Shown: positions 17,699 to 26,508 of the stretch, piece after piece
Layout: every line of letters begins with the position of its first letter
Position numbering within the stretch: position 1 is the stretch's first letter
From: JAPHSX01 sp039714395
GTDB lineage: Bacteria > Pseudomonadota > Gammaproteobacteria > Thiohalomonadales > Thiohalomonadaceae
NCBI GenBank assembly: GCA_039714395.1
Contig: JBDLJH010000013.1
Location: 1-64,000, forward strand
DNA: 64,000 bases
Direction of reading: 5' to 3'
Notes under the pieces: generated by a model
Databases searched by the model: none
Seen by the model: only the letters and a program-made list of their open reading frames with translations
What the model was told of the DNA's origin: nothing
Made by a program: the position numbers and the translations under genes

Positions 17699-19023
17699 CC
17701 AGACATATGCTGGCGCGCTGGCTGGCGCCTTTTGCCGAGGTAAAACCTGATGAGATTGTGCCGACCCTGGTTCTGGCAGCACGCATCTTCATCATTATCT
17801 TCGGTTATTACCTGCTCAAGCCGACGCGCGAGGCACTGATCCTTGAGCATGGAACCCCTGAGCTGCGCAGTTATGCCTTGGCCGTGCAGGCGGCAGTGCT
17901 GCTGGTGGCGGTGCCGCTCTACAGCTATTTCTTCCACAATCGCGTCGGCGAGGTTATGTACCGCTCAATTACGATATTCTTTGCGATTAACCTGCTGATC
18001 TTCTACTTCCTGGGAATCTCCGGCTTCTCTATCGGTTTTGCCTTCTTTGTCTGGCTGGGAATCTTCAGTATCGGGCAGGTGGCCCAGTTCTGGGCGCTCG
18101 CGGCCGACGTGCACTCGATCAATTCGGGCCAGCGCTTGTTTGCCATTATTGCCCTGGGCGGATCGCTGGGCGCAGTGCTGGGCTCGCAGAGCGCCCACCA
18201 CCTTTTTCCTCTGCTGGGCAGCTACGGCATGCTGTTACTGGCCGCAGTACTGCTGCTCTTCACTACGCTAATCTACGTGCGCTCCGGCATGGAGTCCGTG
18301 ATGCCGCACAGAACGAAGAATCACGATCCTTATCATGTCGGTGGCGGATTCACTGTCGTGCTGCGCAGCCCCTATCTGAGACTGGTGGCAATATTCATCA
18401 TCCTGCTGAACCTTATCAACTCTACCGGCGAATTCATCTTCGCCAAGATGGTTGTAGCACAAGCCGAAATGGCTGTTGCAGCTGGCGGAGTCAAGAGCGT
18501 GGTGATTGGCGAGATCTACTCCAACTTCTTCATGTGGGTGAATGGGCTTGGGCTCTTCTTTCAGGCATTTGTCGTATCACGCCTGTTCAGATATATTGGA
18601 GTCCACTGGTCGGTGATGATCCTGCCCGTGATCGCCACCATAGGCTACGGCTTGATAGCCTTCTTCCCGGTGTTCACGGTGATACGCGCCATCAAGATCC
18701 TGGAAAACAGTACCGACTACTCTGTACAGCAGACGACGCGCCATGCGCTCTTCCTGCCGGTCGCACAGAATGAGAAATACGAGGGGAAGACGGCGATCGA
18801 AACCTTCTTCTGGCGCTTTGGTGACCTGATGCATGCGGCGCTGATTTATGGCGGTACCACTTGGTTCGGCCTGAGCGTCTATCAGTTCGCACTAGTCAAC
18901 ATGACAATCGCGCTCTTCTGGATCGTCCTGGCCTGGAGGATTGGCGGCGAATATCGTGTGCTCGCCGCTAACGGGGAGGCGATCGCAAGCAAACAGCCGG
19001 TCGCAAGCAAACAGCCGGTCTGA
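17695..19023 (+). CDS. Npt-type nucleotide (ATP/ADP) transporter homologue
   Basis: A 442-residue polytopic protein with about twelve membrane segments. It matches the NTP/NDP exchange (Tlc/Npt) family: early FGYYLLKPTREALIL, QVAQFWALAADVHS, and the late signature RAIKILENSTDYSVQQTTRHALFLP, NEKYEGKTAIETFFWRFGD. True Npt proteins exchange ATP for ADP in intracellular bacteria and plastids; free-living bacteria have many uncharacterised relatives, so substrate is uncertain. The start overlaps the CotH stop by 4 bp. The C-terminus ends in a tandem peptide duplication (ASKQPV twice) from a perfect 18-bp repeat at 18983-19018. Confidence 0.8.
   Translation: MTRHMLARWLAPFAEVKPDEIVPTLVLAARIFIIIFGYYLLKPTREALILEHGTPELRSYALAVQAAVLLVAVPLYSYFFHNRVGEVMYRSITIFFAINLLIFYFLGISGFSIGFAFFVWLGIFSIGQVAQFWALAADVHSINSGQRLFAIIALGGSLGAVLGSQSAHHLFPLLGSYGMLLLAAVLLLFTTLIYVRSGMESVMPHRTKNHDPYHVGGGFTVVLRSPYLRLVAIFIILLNLINSTGEFIFAKMVVAQAEMAVAAGGVKSVVIGEIYSNFFMWVNGLGLFFQAFVVSRLFRYIGVHWSVMILPVIATIGYGLIAFFPVFTVIRAIKILENSTDYSVQQTTRHALFLPVAQNEKYEGKTAIETFFWRFGDLMHAALIYGGTTWFGLSVYQFALVNMTIALFWIVLAWRIGGEYRVLAANGEAIASKQPVASKQPV
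18983..19018 (+). repeat. Perfect 18-bp tandem duplication
   Basis: Two adjacent identical 18-bp units (18983-19000 and 19001-19018) duplicate six codons at the transporter C-terminus, keeping the frame. It looks like a recent slippage event. Confidence 0.9.
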
Positions 19024-19224
19024 TGCACTACGCCCGGTCTGCAGAGCACGGGCGAGGCCAGGAGTTTCGGCTTGCAGCCTACTATACTGTGGATAGATAA
19101 TGGCCATATAGGCTAGGACCCTATGCCGGGTACGATATGGGCGTACACTTATGGCACGTGTTCTATAAGGATTTCAGCAGCTTTTGGAGTAGAAGATAAA
19201 ATGAAAAAAACACAGGAGTTCAGA

Positions 19225-20178
19225 ATGAAGAAGTTGGCCATCGTGATTCTTTCACTGCAGGGGGCGGGTGTAGCGTGTGCAACACCGCCGGCTGTGACTC
19301 ACTCTGAGGCAACCAAGGAGGCCCGTGTCGCCCAGTCTACGGCGAAGCAAAACGTCATGAAGGCAGAGTCGAGGGCCGCCGAATCACCCGGCCCCGATGG
19401 CATCACCCAGACGGTAACGAATACGAGCTTTGCATTCACCAGCGTCCACAACCCACAGAAACAGGACATGACGGAGAGCGTGCTGCTAGCGCAAAAGATC
19501 GAGAGTGTAAGTGTGGTGGGGAAAGAGGGGGCCGAAACAAAGCTGGAGGTGGCTGCCTGGGTGGATGGTAAGAGCCACTATGACACGAAAATGTGGACGA
19601 TTCACGATTGCGCGGATGCTGGCTGGCGGGACGGTGATTTCTATATCACATCGAAGTATGGTCAGGGCGGCGCCGAGAATCTGATGCGCGCATTCAACTT
19701 CAGCAGTGGTAAATACGTCTACACCTATACCACAGAACCGGCGAGTGCAGAGATCTATGTTCCGAAGGATATGATCAAGCGTCATGTGGCCTACACTTCG
19801 CGGCGGGGAACCGATTCTGCATGCAGGAAAAGCGAGATGGGCAAAAACGCCGTCGGCGTCCTGGTTTTAACGGATGGTGTATCGCAGGCAGATCGAATTG
19901 CAGTGGAATCGGGTAATGCCGAACTGGCGCGCAGCCCTGCCGTTGTCCTCGTGGACAAAAAGGAGACCAAAGGCGCCGCGGACCTGATGGTGTGGGGGCC
20001 AGCCGAGTTTGCCAGTGACCGTGAGGTGGTAAGAGGGTTTGCTGTGAAGCTGACCTATCCTGGCGGCAGCCATATCACCATCCCTGTGTCTGGCGACAGA
20101 TTCGATCTGGACCGCGCATCAACACCGAGAGGCGTGAAGCTGCGCCGTGTCAAGGTGGAGAAGGGTACCGCAAAATAG
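19225..20178 (+). CDS. Exported protein of unknown function
   Basis: About 317 residues starting at ATG 19225, preceded by AGGAG at 7-nt spacing; the frame has an earlier ATG at 19201 with no RBS. A signal peptide (KKLAIVILSLQGAGVACA) and a polar Ala/Glu/Ser-rich linker to ~60 are followed by a probable beta-rich domain. I recognise no family. It lies 200 bp after the transporter in the same orientation and may be the last gene of the polysaccharide locus or a separate unit. Two cysteines (HDCADAGW, DSACRKS) could pair. Confidence 0.7.
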   Translation: MKKLAIVILSLQGAGVACATPPAVTHSEATKEARVAQSTAKQNVMKAESRAAESPGPDGITQTVTNTSFAFTSVHNPQKQDMTESVLLAQKIESVSVVGKEGAETKLEVAAWVDGKSHYDTKMWTIHDCADAGWRDGDFYITSKYGQGGAENLMRAFNFSSGKYVYTYTTEPASAEIYVPKDMIKRHVAYTSRRGTDSACRKSEMGKNAVGVLVLTDGVSQADRIAVESGNAELARSPAVVLVDKKETKGAADLMVWGPAEFASDREVVRGFAVKLTYPGGSHITIPVSGDRFDLDRASTPRGVKLRRVKVEKGTAK

Positions 20179-20235
20179 TTCTTGTGGGGTTGGTGTGTCT
20201 TGCGCAACCGAGGGAGATGTTGTCGGGACGGTTTG

Positions 20236-20391
20236 CTACTGCCTGTATGCCGTGAACACTTTCTGCACCACTGCGCGCAGACGAGCGATAGCGGCAGACT
20301 CCTTCGCCAGCGCTTCGTATACCGGATGATGAGTCAGTGTCTCATCCGTCGCTGGACCAAGAGCCTCTGGGCATGAGAGGGCATATGACTA
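20236..20391 (-). pseudogene. Possible C-terminal gene scrap
   Basis: A minus-strand frame is open for ~50 codons and ends at TAG 20236. It gives a plausible protein-like tail (HHPVYEALAKESAAIARLR, VVQKVFTAYRQ) without a start codon. It sits next to other debris, so I read it as a leftover 3' end of a lost gene. Family unknown, low confidence. Confidence 0.25.
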
Positions 20392-20449
20392 CACATTCTC
20401 AGTAATCTCAGCGTATCTACACAGCAATAATGCTTAGGGGATAAGGATG

Positions 20450-20780
20450 TTAGGTGGTTTGTAGATAAGCCTTGTTAAGTAGTGGGTCAATGGCATCGAC
20501 CTGCGCTAACGCCCATGTAGCCCAAGCGCTGACTTCCGGATCTACATTGCAATTTTGCTCTAACACCTTTCCTACATACTCTCTGGTGCTATTTGCCTGT
20601 CGTAGTCCATCAGCATCTTTCAGTAATTTATCAATTATTGCCTTTTTCTCACTTTCTATGGCCTCTATTTTTTGTTGTTCTTCTTAAATGACTTGTTGTT
20701 TCCTCTTTTCGATAAGCTTGTTGCGATAGTTCACATCCCATTCTTAGAAGCGTTGCGCACGATGACGAAAATTCCTTGTT
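20450..20780 (-). pseudogene. Broken gene fragment, charged coiled-coil tail
   Basis: On the minus strand one frame reads EWDVNYRNKLIEKRKQQVI, then a TAA, then EEQQKIEAIESEKKAIIDK and a tail NVDPEVSAWAQWALAQVDAI ending at TAA 20450. The reading continues across internal stops, so this is the decayed C-terminus of a longer protein with a charged helical segment. It abuts the IS30 fragment in a different frame, suggesting insertion or deletion at the junction. I cannot name the parent gene. Confidence 0.55.
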
Positions 20781-21119
20781 CGCCCGGTAGCATTCTCTCC
20801 CACCGTTACGGGTGATTTCACGACTAATCGTCGATGGTGCACGTCCAGGCCACGAGGGAATAGAGTGGATTGAGTGACCCGCTACCACAGCACGTGAGAT
20901 TTCTTCACGCTCTGCCACAGTGAGCGCTAATTTGGAACGGTGTCGAGGTGCAGGGCGTATCCCTCCGGTTTTTCTGAGGATACGTTCAACGGATGGGTGA
21001 TGGCGGTCAAACAGCTGGGCAATCTTTTCCAGAGAGTCCCCTTTCTGCCACCGCTCCCACATCAATGCCCTTTGTTGTTCGGTGTAATTGATTCGTGGTC
21101 CTCGTTTCATCAGCAACAC
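20777..21119 (-). pseudogene. IS30-family transposase, N-terminal fragment
   Basis: About 110 residues match the start of IS30-type transposases: KRGPRINYTEQQRALMWERW, KIAQLFDRHHPSVERILRKT, GGIRPAPRHRSKLALTVAER, EEISRAVVAGHSI and GRAPSTISREITRNGG, the helix-turn-helix region. The DDE catalytic domain is missing; homology stops near 20777 and unrelated sequence follows. The likely outer end of the element lies at ~21130-21175 (terminal-repeat-like GTTGCGTTGACCGGTTGAAT). Inactive remnant. Confidence 0.85.
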
Positions 21120-21308
21120 TCCTTCTACTTATGTAGAGTCTAGTGTGTTGCGTTGACCGGTTGAATCCACAACCCAAAGCTGTCATTCCCAACCAAGTGA
21201 AAGTTAACTATCAAGTTCGATATACTATAGCTATTGAGGAGCTATTATTAAAAGATCATCGCAAACAAGAAATATTAATGTCTAGTTGTAAATAAATTAT
21301 GGATATTT

Positions 21309-23453
21309 ATGGGAAAACACAGCAGAACAAAATATTTGGTCCTCATCAGTATTCATGGTCTGATTCGTAGCCATGATCTTGAACTTGGTCGTGATGCTGA
21401 TACAGGCGGCCAGACAAAATACGTGCTTGATCTTGCCAAAGCGTTGGCCGAGCGTGATGATATTGAGAAGGTTGACTTGATTACCCGTCGTGTTGTTGAT
21501 GTGAACGTCAGTGAGGACTACGCTAACCCTACTGAAGTACTTTCCAACAAGGCTAGGATTATTCGCATTGATGCGGGCCCTGAAGAATACATTCCCAAAG
21601 AACAACTGTGGGATCACCTTGATAGCTTTATGGATAACTTGATCAACTGGCTCAACGTGCAGCCATGTATACCTGATCTGGTGCATAGTCATTATGCAGA
21701 TGCTGGCTATGTTGGTGTGCGCCTTGCTAACTTGCTTGGTATTCCATTGATTCATACTGGCCATTCACTCGGGCGTGATAAGCGCAAACGCTTACTGGCT
21801 ACGGGCTTGTCGAGCGATGAAATTGAACACACTTACAACATGGTGAGGCGTACTGATGCGGAAGAGGAAATACTGGCCAATGCAGACTTGGTGATTGCCA
21901 GTACTCATAATGAAATTGAGGCACAGTATGGGCTCTATAATTTCTATGACCCTAAACGCATGTTAGTTGTGCCTCCAGGGACTGATTTAACAATGTTCCA
22001 TCCTTCAACAGGAGATGAGGTAACATCTTTAACAGCCCAGTTGCCACGTTTTTTAAATGATCCTAATAAGCCATTGATACTTCTACTATCACGACCCGAC
22101 GAACGTAAAAATATTCTTACTCTGATCGAGGCTTTTGGCGAGTCGCACACTTTACAACAAGTTGCCAACTTACTGATTGTCGTTGGTTGTCGAGATGATG
22201 TTCGGGATATGGAAAGTGGTGCACAATCTGTTTTAACAAATATCTTACTGCTAATTGACTGTTATGACTTATATGGGAAAGTTGCTATTCCCAAGGCACA
22301 TGATGCAGATGAGGTGCCGGCAATATACCGTTTGGCAGCATCGTCGCAAGGAGTTTTTGTTAATCCAGCTTTAACCGAGCCCTTTGGCCTGACACTTCTG
22401 GAAGCTGCAGCCAGTGGACTACCCGTTGTTGCAACTGAGAATGGTGGTCCTGTCGATATCATTGAAAACTGCAAAAATGGCGAACTAATTGATCCACTAA
22501 ATAAGTCCGCGATAACCAAAGCTATTCTCAAATTATTGCAAAACAGGAATATCTGGTCACAAGCAGCCAAGAATGGCATTAAAGGCGTTAAAAAACATTA
22601 TTCATGGCAATTTCATGTAAAGACTTATTTAGAAAAAGTTGATGAGTTGCCTGGTAAACACAGGCCTATACTGAGCGAACGCCCCACTCGAATAGAACGT
22701 TATCGTGATCGTGCAATTTTCACTGATCTTGATCAAAATCTAATAGGGGATCCAAAGGCCTTAAAATATTTCATTGATGTCATAAATGAGAATCGCAAAT
22801 GCGTCACTTTTGGGATCGTGACTGGCCGCCGCATTGATTCAGCATTGGCATTAATGAAAAAACACCAAATACCAACACCGGATGTCCTGATCAGTAGTCT
22901 TGGTACACGAATACATTATGGCCAGAGCCTAACAGAAGATGATTATTGGGCTGATCATATCGATCATAACTGGAGTAGTCAGCGAGTAAGACGCCTACTT
23001 GATAAATTGCCTGGCCTGAAGATTCAACCGAGATTGGAGCTGACACCGTTTAAAGTTTCCTATTATTACGCTCCAAAAATAGCACTTAAAACTGAAGAGA
23101 TTGTTAGTCTACTTCGGCAGAATGACATCACCGCGAATGTTATGTTATCTTTTGGTCAGTTTCTTGATGTTGTTCCCTCACGAGTTTCCAAGGGGCAGGC
23201 TTTGCGTTATGTATCACAACATCTCGATATTCCACTGGAGAAAATACTTGTTGTTGGTGGTTCTGGAGCTGATGAAGATATGATGCGAGGTAATGCTTTA
23301 GCGGTGGTTGTGGGTAACAGGCACCATGAAGAGCTTTCTCAACTTGTCGATCAGGAAAGAGTCTATTTTGCGGGTCAGAATTATGCCTTTGGTATTCTTG
23401 AAGCAATAGAATATTATGATTATCTTCATGACTGCAAAGTTCCGGAAGCGTGA
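21309..23453 (+). CDS. Sucrose-phosphate synthase with C-terminal phosphatase-like domain
   Basis: A 714-residue protein joining UDP-glucose (or another NDP-glucose) and fructose-6-phosphate into sucrose-6-phosphate. Residues 1-~450 are a GT-B synthase: SIHGLIRSHDLELGRDADTGGQ, HSHYADAGYVG, HTGHSLGRDKRKRL, SRPDERKN and the EX7E element LTEPFGLTLLEAAASGLP. Residues ~470-714 form a HAD-IIB domain like sucrose-phosphate phosphatase, starting AIFTDLDQNLIGD and with VVGGSGADEDM; the usual DxDGT is DLDQN here, so phosphatase activity is possible but not certain. AT-rich. Followed by a sucrose-phosphorylase-like gene. Sucrose is likely a compatible solute or storage sugar. Confidence 0.92.
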   Translation: MGKHSRTKYLVLISIHGLIRSHDLELGRDADTGGQTKYVLDLAKALAERDDIEKVDLITRRVVDVNVSEDYANPTEVLSNKARIIRIDAGPEEYIPKEQLWDHLDSFMDNLINWLNVQPCIPDLVHSHYADAGYVGVRLANLLGIPLIHTGHSLGRDKRKRLLATGLSSDEIEHTYNMVRRTDAEEEILANADLVIASTHNEIEAQYGLYNFYDPKRMLVVPPGTDLTMFHPSTGDEVTSLTAQLPRFLNDPNKPLILLLSRPDERKNILTLIEAFGESHTLQQVANLLIVVGCRDDVRDMESGAQSVLTNILLLIDCYDLYGKVAIPKAHDADEVPAIYRLAASSQGVFVNPALTEPFGLTLLEAAASGLPVVATENGGPVDIIENCKNGELIDPLNKSAITKAILKLLQNRNIWSQAAKNGIKGVKKHYSWQFHVKTYLEKVDELPGKHRPILSERPTRIERYRDRAIFTDLDQNLIGDPKALKYFIDVINENRKCVTFGIVTGRRIDSALALMKKHQIPTPDVLISSLGTRIHYGQSLTEDDYWADHIDHNWSSQRVRRLLDKLPGLKIQPRLELTPFKVSYYYAPKIALKTEEIVSLLRQNDITANVMLSFGQFLDVVPSRVSKGQALRYVSQHLDIPLEKILVVGGSGADEDMMRGNALAVVVGNRHHEELSQLVDQERVYFAGQNYAFGILEAIEYYDYLHDCKVPEA

Positions 23454-23499
23454 TGGGTGGTAAAACATTTACTTGTATGTATCGGGTTCAACCACCCAT
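23453..23499 (+). repeat. Inverted repeat after sucrose-phosphate synthase gene
   Basis: Perfect 9-bp arms ATGGGTGGT (23453-23461) and ACCACCCAT (23491-23499) with a 29-nt loop, directly at the stop codon. No U-tract follows; it may be a 3' stabilising or attenuating hairpin between the two sucrose genes. Confidence 0.4.
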
Positions 23500-23591
23500 T
23501 GTTATCAGCAAAACATAACCGGTGAATTATCTCGGTAGATGACAGCGAAGAAAAGCACAAATAATATAGTCGAAGCTAGTGGAACGCAGTA

Positions 23592-25334
23592 ATGTCAACA
23601 AAAAATGACTTGCCAAATGGTGTAATGTTTAATGCTTACCCTGATAGTATTGGCCGAAACCTCGCGGATACGGTACAAATGCTCAAGCGACCAGAATTTA
23701 AAGAAGCATTCTCTTTATTCTATATTTTGCCGACCATTTTTCATAGCGATCTGGATCGTGGGTTTTCTATCACTGATTACTATATCAACGAAGAACTTGT
23801 GAGTCCTCAGGATCTCGATGAACTAAACAAACTTGGTATCCAAATTAAGCTTGATCTCGTACTCAATCATCTTTCCGTACGTTCTCCACAGTTTGTAGAT
23901 TTATTGCAGAACGGTAGCGATTCACCCTACAGGGACTTTTTCATCGACTGGAATGAATTCTGGAATGGGTATGGCACGATGGGTGAGGACTGTTACGTTG
24001 TGCCGGATAAAGAGAACATTGATAAGCTCTTTAGGAGAAAACCTGGGTTGCCGATTCTTATATTGCGTTTCCCAGATGGTACCGTCAGGGCTTACTGGAA
24101 CACCTTTTATCAAAAAGTAGAGTTCCATGAGATAACCGCCCAGGACTTCACGCATATCGAGGGCATCAATCCGCAGTTAGCTTCGGAGATTGCACATCAG
24201 ATCAAAGTCGTCATCAAGAGTGGAAGGCCGTTGGAATCCATCGATCTTGAAGACATCGAACCGTTCAAGGATGAGGTTATTAAGGCGGCCCACCTTAAGC
24301 GTGAATATCTGGGGCAGATGGATCTCAACGCCCGTTCCGAACTGGTTTGGGACTTCTACGATGAGACACTTCGTAAACTCAGCGAGTACGGCGCCAAAAT
24401 AATCCGTCTGGATGCATTCGCTTATTTGCACAAGGAACCTGGTCAGACGAATTTCTTCAACCGACCTGGTACCTGGGATTATCTGCAACGTTTGCAAGGA
24501 CTTGCCCAGAAGTATGAATTAATTATCTTCCCCGAGATCCATGCCCAATATGGTTCCGGTATACATGAAGAGATTGCACAACAAGGTTATCCCGTCTATG
24601 ACTTCTTTTTCCCCGGGCTGGTGCTCCATGCCCTGGATCGGGGCAATAATGCGGCTTTGTTACACTGGATATCAGATATCCGTAGCTTGGGGTTAAAGAC
24701 CATCAATATGCTTGGCAGCCATGACGGCATCCCTGTGCTTGACCTCAAAGGTAAGCAGGTCGATGGTGCCTATCGGCCTGGCCTGCTGAGTGATGAGCAG
24801 ATTGAGGCAACTATCGAGGATATTATTGAACGGGGTGGTAAGACCAAGGATTTGTACAACGCTGACGGCAAGAAGATCGACTACTATCAGGTTAACGCGA
24901 CATTCTTTAGTGCTCTTGGCGAGGACGAGCAAAAGTTGCGCCTGGCCCGCGCCATTCAGATGTTTATGCCCGGTGTCCCACAGGTGTGGTATCTGGATCT
25001 ATTTGCCGGCACTAATGACTACGCTGCAGCGGAAAGAGGGCGTACTGCAGGACACAAGGATATTAACCGTACCACGTTAAAAACAATCGATATCGATAGT
25101 GGACTAAAATGTCCTATCGTACTGGATCAGCTCAAGTTGATTCGGTTACGCAATACATCACCGGCATTCAATGGTGAAATGAATATCATCGATACTGAGT
25201 CACACCTGTTACATATTTCCTGGCAACAACCGGAAGTTACGCTAACATTAAAGGCTAATCTGTCCAATCACAGCTTCACTGTTTCCCAGAATAATGGTGC
25301 CGGTGAAGTGGTCGTGATGTCATTAGAGAAATAG
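23592..25334 (+). CDS. Sucrose phosphorylase-like GH13 enzyme (GH13_18)
   Basis: A 580-residue GH13 TIM barrel of the sucrose phosphorylase type, which splits sucrose (or a related glucoside) with phosphate to glucose-1-phosphate. Signatures: NAYPDSIGRNLADT at the N-terminus, GFSITDYYINEE, LDLVLNHLSV, nucleophile region IIRLDAFAYLHK, acid/base IIFPEIHAQYG and NMLGSHDGIPVLDLKG. It is longer than classical SucP (~500 residues), so glucosylglycerate- or sucrose-6-phosphate-phosphorylase specificity is possible. It follows the sucrose synthase gene by 140 bp on the same strand, giving a make-and-recycle pair. Confidence 0.88.
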   Translation: MSTKNDLPNGVMFNAYPDSIGRNLADTVQMLKRPEFKEAFSLFYILPTIFHSDLDRGFSITDYYINEELVSPQDLDELNKLGIQIKLDLVLNHLSVRSPQFVDLLQNGSDSPYRDFFIDWNEFWNGYGTMGEDCYVVPDKENIDKLFRRKPGLPILILRFPDGTVRAYWNTFYQKVEFHEITAQDFTHIEGINPQLASEIAHQIKVVIKSGRPLESIDLEDIEPFKDEVIKAAHLKREYLGQMDLNARSELVWDFYDETLRKLSEYGAKIIRLDAFAYLHKEPGQTNFFNRPGTWDYLQRLQGLAQKYELIIFPEIHAQYGSGIHEEIAQQGYPVYDFFFPGLVLHALDRGNNAALLHWISDIRSLGLKTINMLGSHDGIPVLDLKGKQVDGAYRPGLLSDEQIEATIEDIIERGGKTKDLYNADGKKIDYYQVNATFFSALGEDEQKLRLARAIQMFMPGVPQVWYLDLFAGTNDYAAAERGRTAGHKDINRTTLKTIDIDSGLKCPIVLDQLKLIRLRNTSPAFNGEMNIIDTESHLLHISWQQPEVTLTLKANLSNHSFTVSQNNGAGEVVVMSLEK

Positions 25335-25469
25335 ACTTTGTTGGCCACCTCTTCTGCTTTTAATGCTAATAACACAAGAGTGGTGAAGGACGAGGGATAC
25401 CGCTTAGCAATGATGCGGTGCTCGCACTTCGATCTGTTTACGGTGATCACACGCGGTTTTGTTTTACTT

Positions 25470-25600
25470 ATAAAGGTAAACGCATTGGGGCGCTACATAC
25501 TGATTCGCTATTTTGCCGTGCGTGACGCTGATGGGACCTACCGTGGCGTAGTAGAGATGTCACAGGACATTACCGATATACAGACACTGGAGGGGGACAG
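25470..25600 (+). pseudogene. PAS/DUF438-type domain fragment
   Basis: In the frame that is open 25338-25691, GRYILIRYFAVRDADGTYRG followed by VVEMSQDITDIQTLEG is the typical C-terminal strand pair of a PAS domain in DUF438 proteins. Sequence on either side shows no matching domain. This is a short leftover of a lost gene, not a functional protein. Confidence 0.65.
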
Positions 25601-25734
25601 CGACTGCTTGATTGGCAGTAGGGAAATGCCTAATTCCTGTTTGCCCGTAAAATTCCCTGCCAAGGTATCCTTGCAATCAAGTTCAGGCTAGGAGAGGCGA
25701 GCGACTCAGGGCATACCTACAAGGAGATAGTTCA

Positions 25735-25854
25735 ATGTCACGATTACCCCATTATGTCCTTCCCGGGCAACCGTATCCTATCTTTAAAAAACCGGTGCCA
25801 GAACTCAATTGTTGTACTATTAGAGAATACTGTGAACTGCCGCTGATTTTTTAG
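25735..25854 (+). pseudogene. REP-associated (Y1) transposase N-terminal scrap
   Basis: A 39-codon frame with a good RBS (AAGGAG) reads MSRLPHYVLPGQPYPIF, close to the conserved start of REP-associated tyrosine transposases (M-x-R-L-P-R-x-V-x-P-G-Q-P-x-H), then loses similarity and stops at 25854. The HxH and Tyr catalytic parts are absent. Truncated remnant. Confidence 0.6.
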
Positions 25855-25926
25855 ACTCCGATTTGTTATATTATAAAATGAGGTTTTTGTCCCCCTCCTT
25901 TTTTTGTTAAACAGTAAGGATTATTT

Positions 25927-26490
25927 ATGAAATTACAATTTCGTCTGTTTATGGTTGTACTTATGCTGGCGGCAATGCCTGTAAAGGCGGCTGATTTATT
26001 CCTGTCTGTCAAAGCCGGTATGTTTGAGCTTAAGGAAGATACCTTTTCTAGTGGTGCTTATGGCACAACAATTATTGATACGGCATCGATATCATCAGGA
26101 GCCATTGGTCTGGAGTGGCTGTTGCGGGATAAATGGATGGTTGGGCTTGAGATTTACAAGATGAAGCATGACTGGATAGCTGTGGGTGGAGAAACTGGTG
26201 ATCTTGAAAGTAGACTGGTAGTGTTTTCAGGGAAGCGTTTGTTTAACACAGACTCAGTTGTACAGCCATATGTTGGTGCTGGGATTGGACTTGTTGATAT
26301 GGACTTCAGTACGGGTGACATCTGGGATAATGAGCTTGCCTCTATAGTGCATCTGGGTGGTGGTGTTATATTCAAGTTTGGCGATGTGGCTGCCTACGCT
26401 GAAACGCGATACATTGAGATGCTTAGTACTTTTGCCGAATATGATTATACGGGCTCAGGTATTTATGCTGGATTGAGGTTTGGATTTTAG
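25927..26490 (+). CDS. Small outer-membrane beta-barrel protein
   Basis: A 187-residue protein with a signal peptide (FMVVLMLAAMPVKAA) and about eight amphipathic strands, ending in a Phe (GIYAGLRFGF) as expected for BAM substrates. It has OmpW/OmpA-like proportions, with the VQPYVGAGIGL strand typical of the porin-like OmpX/OmpA barrel group. Function not readable. RBS AAGGATT lies before the ATG. Convergent with the SCO pair; a hairpin lies between. Confidence 0.75.
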   Translation: MKLQFRLFMVVLMLAAMPVKAADLFLSVKAGMFELKEDTFSSGAYGTTIIDTASISSGAIGLEWLLRDKWMVGLEIYKMKHDWIAVGGETGDLESRLVVFSGKRLFNTDSVVQPYVGAGIGLVDMDFSTGDIWDNELASIVHLGGGVIFKFGDVAAYAETRYIEMLSTFAEYDYTGSGIYAGLRFGF

Positions 26491-26508
26491 AAAAACCAAA
26501 AGGGACCT

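Noticed and set aside
20472..20687. 71-codon + strand frame
   Set aside because: It is the complement of the broken coiled-coil gene read on the minus strand, which has the more protein-like composition.
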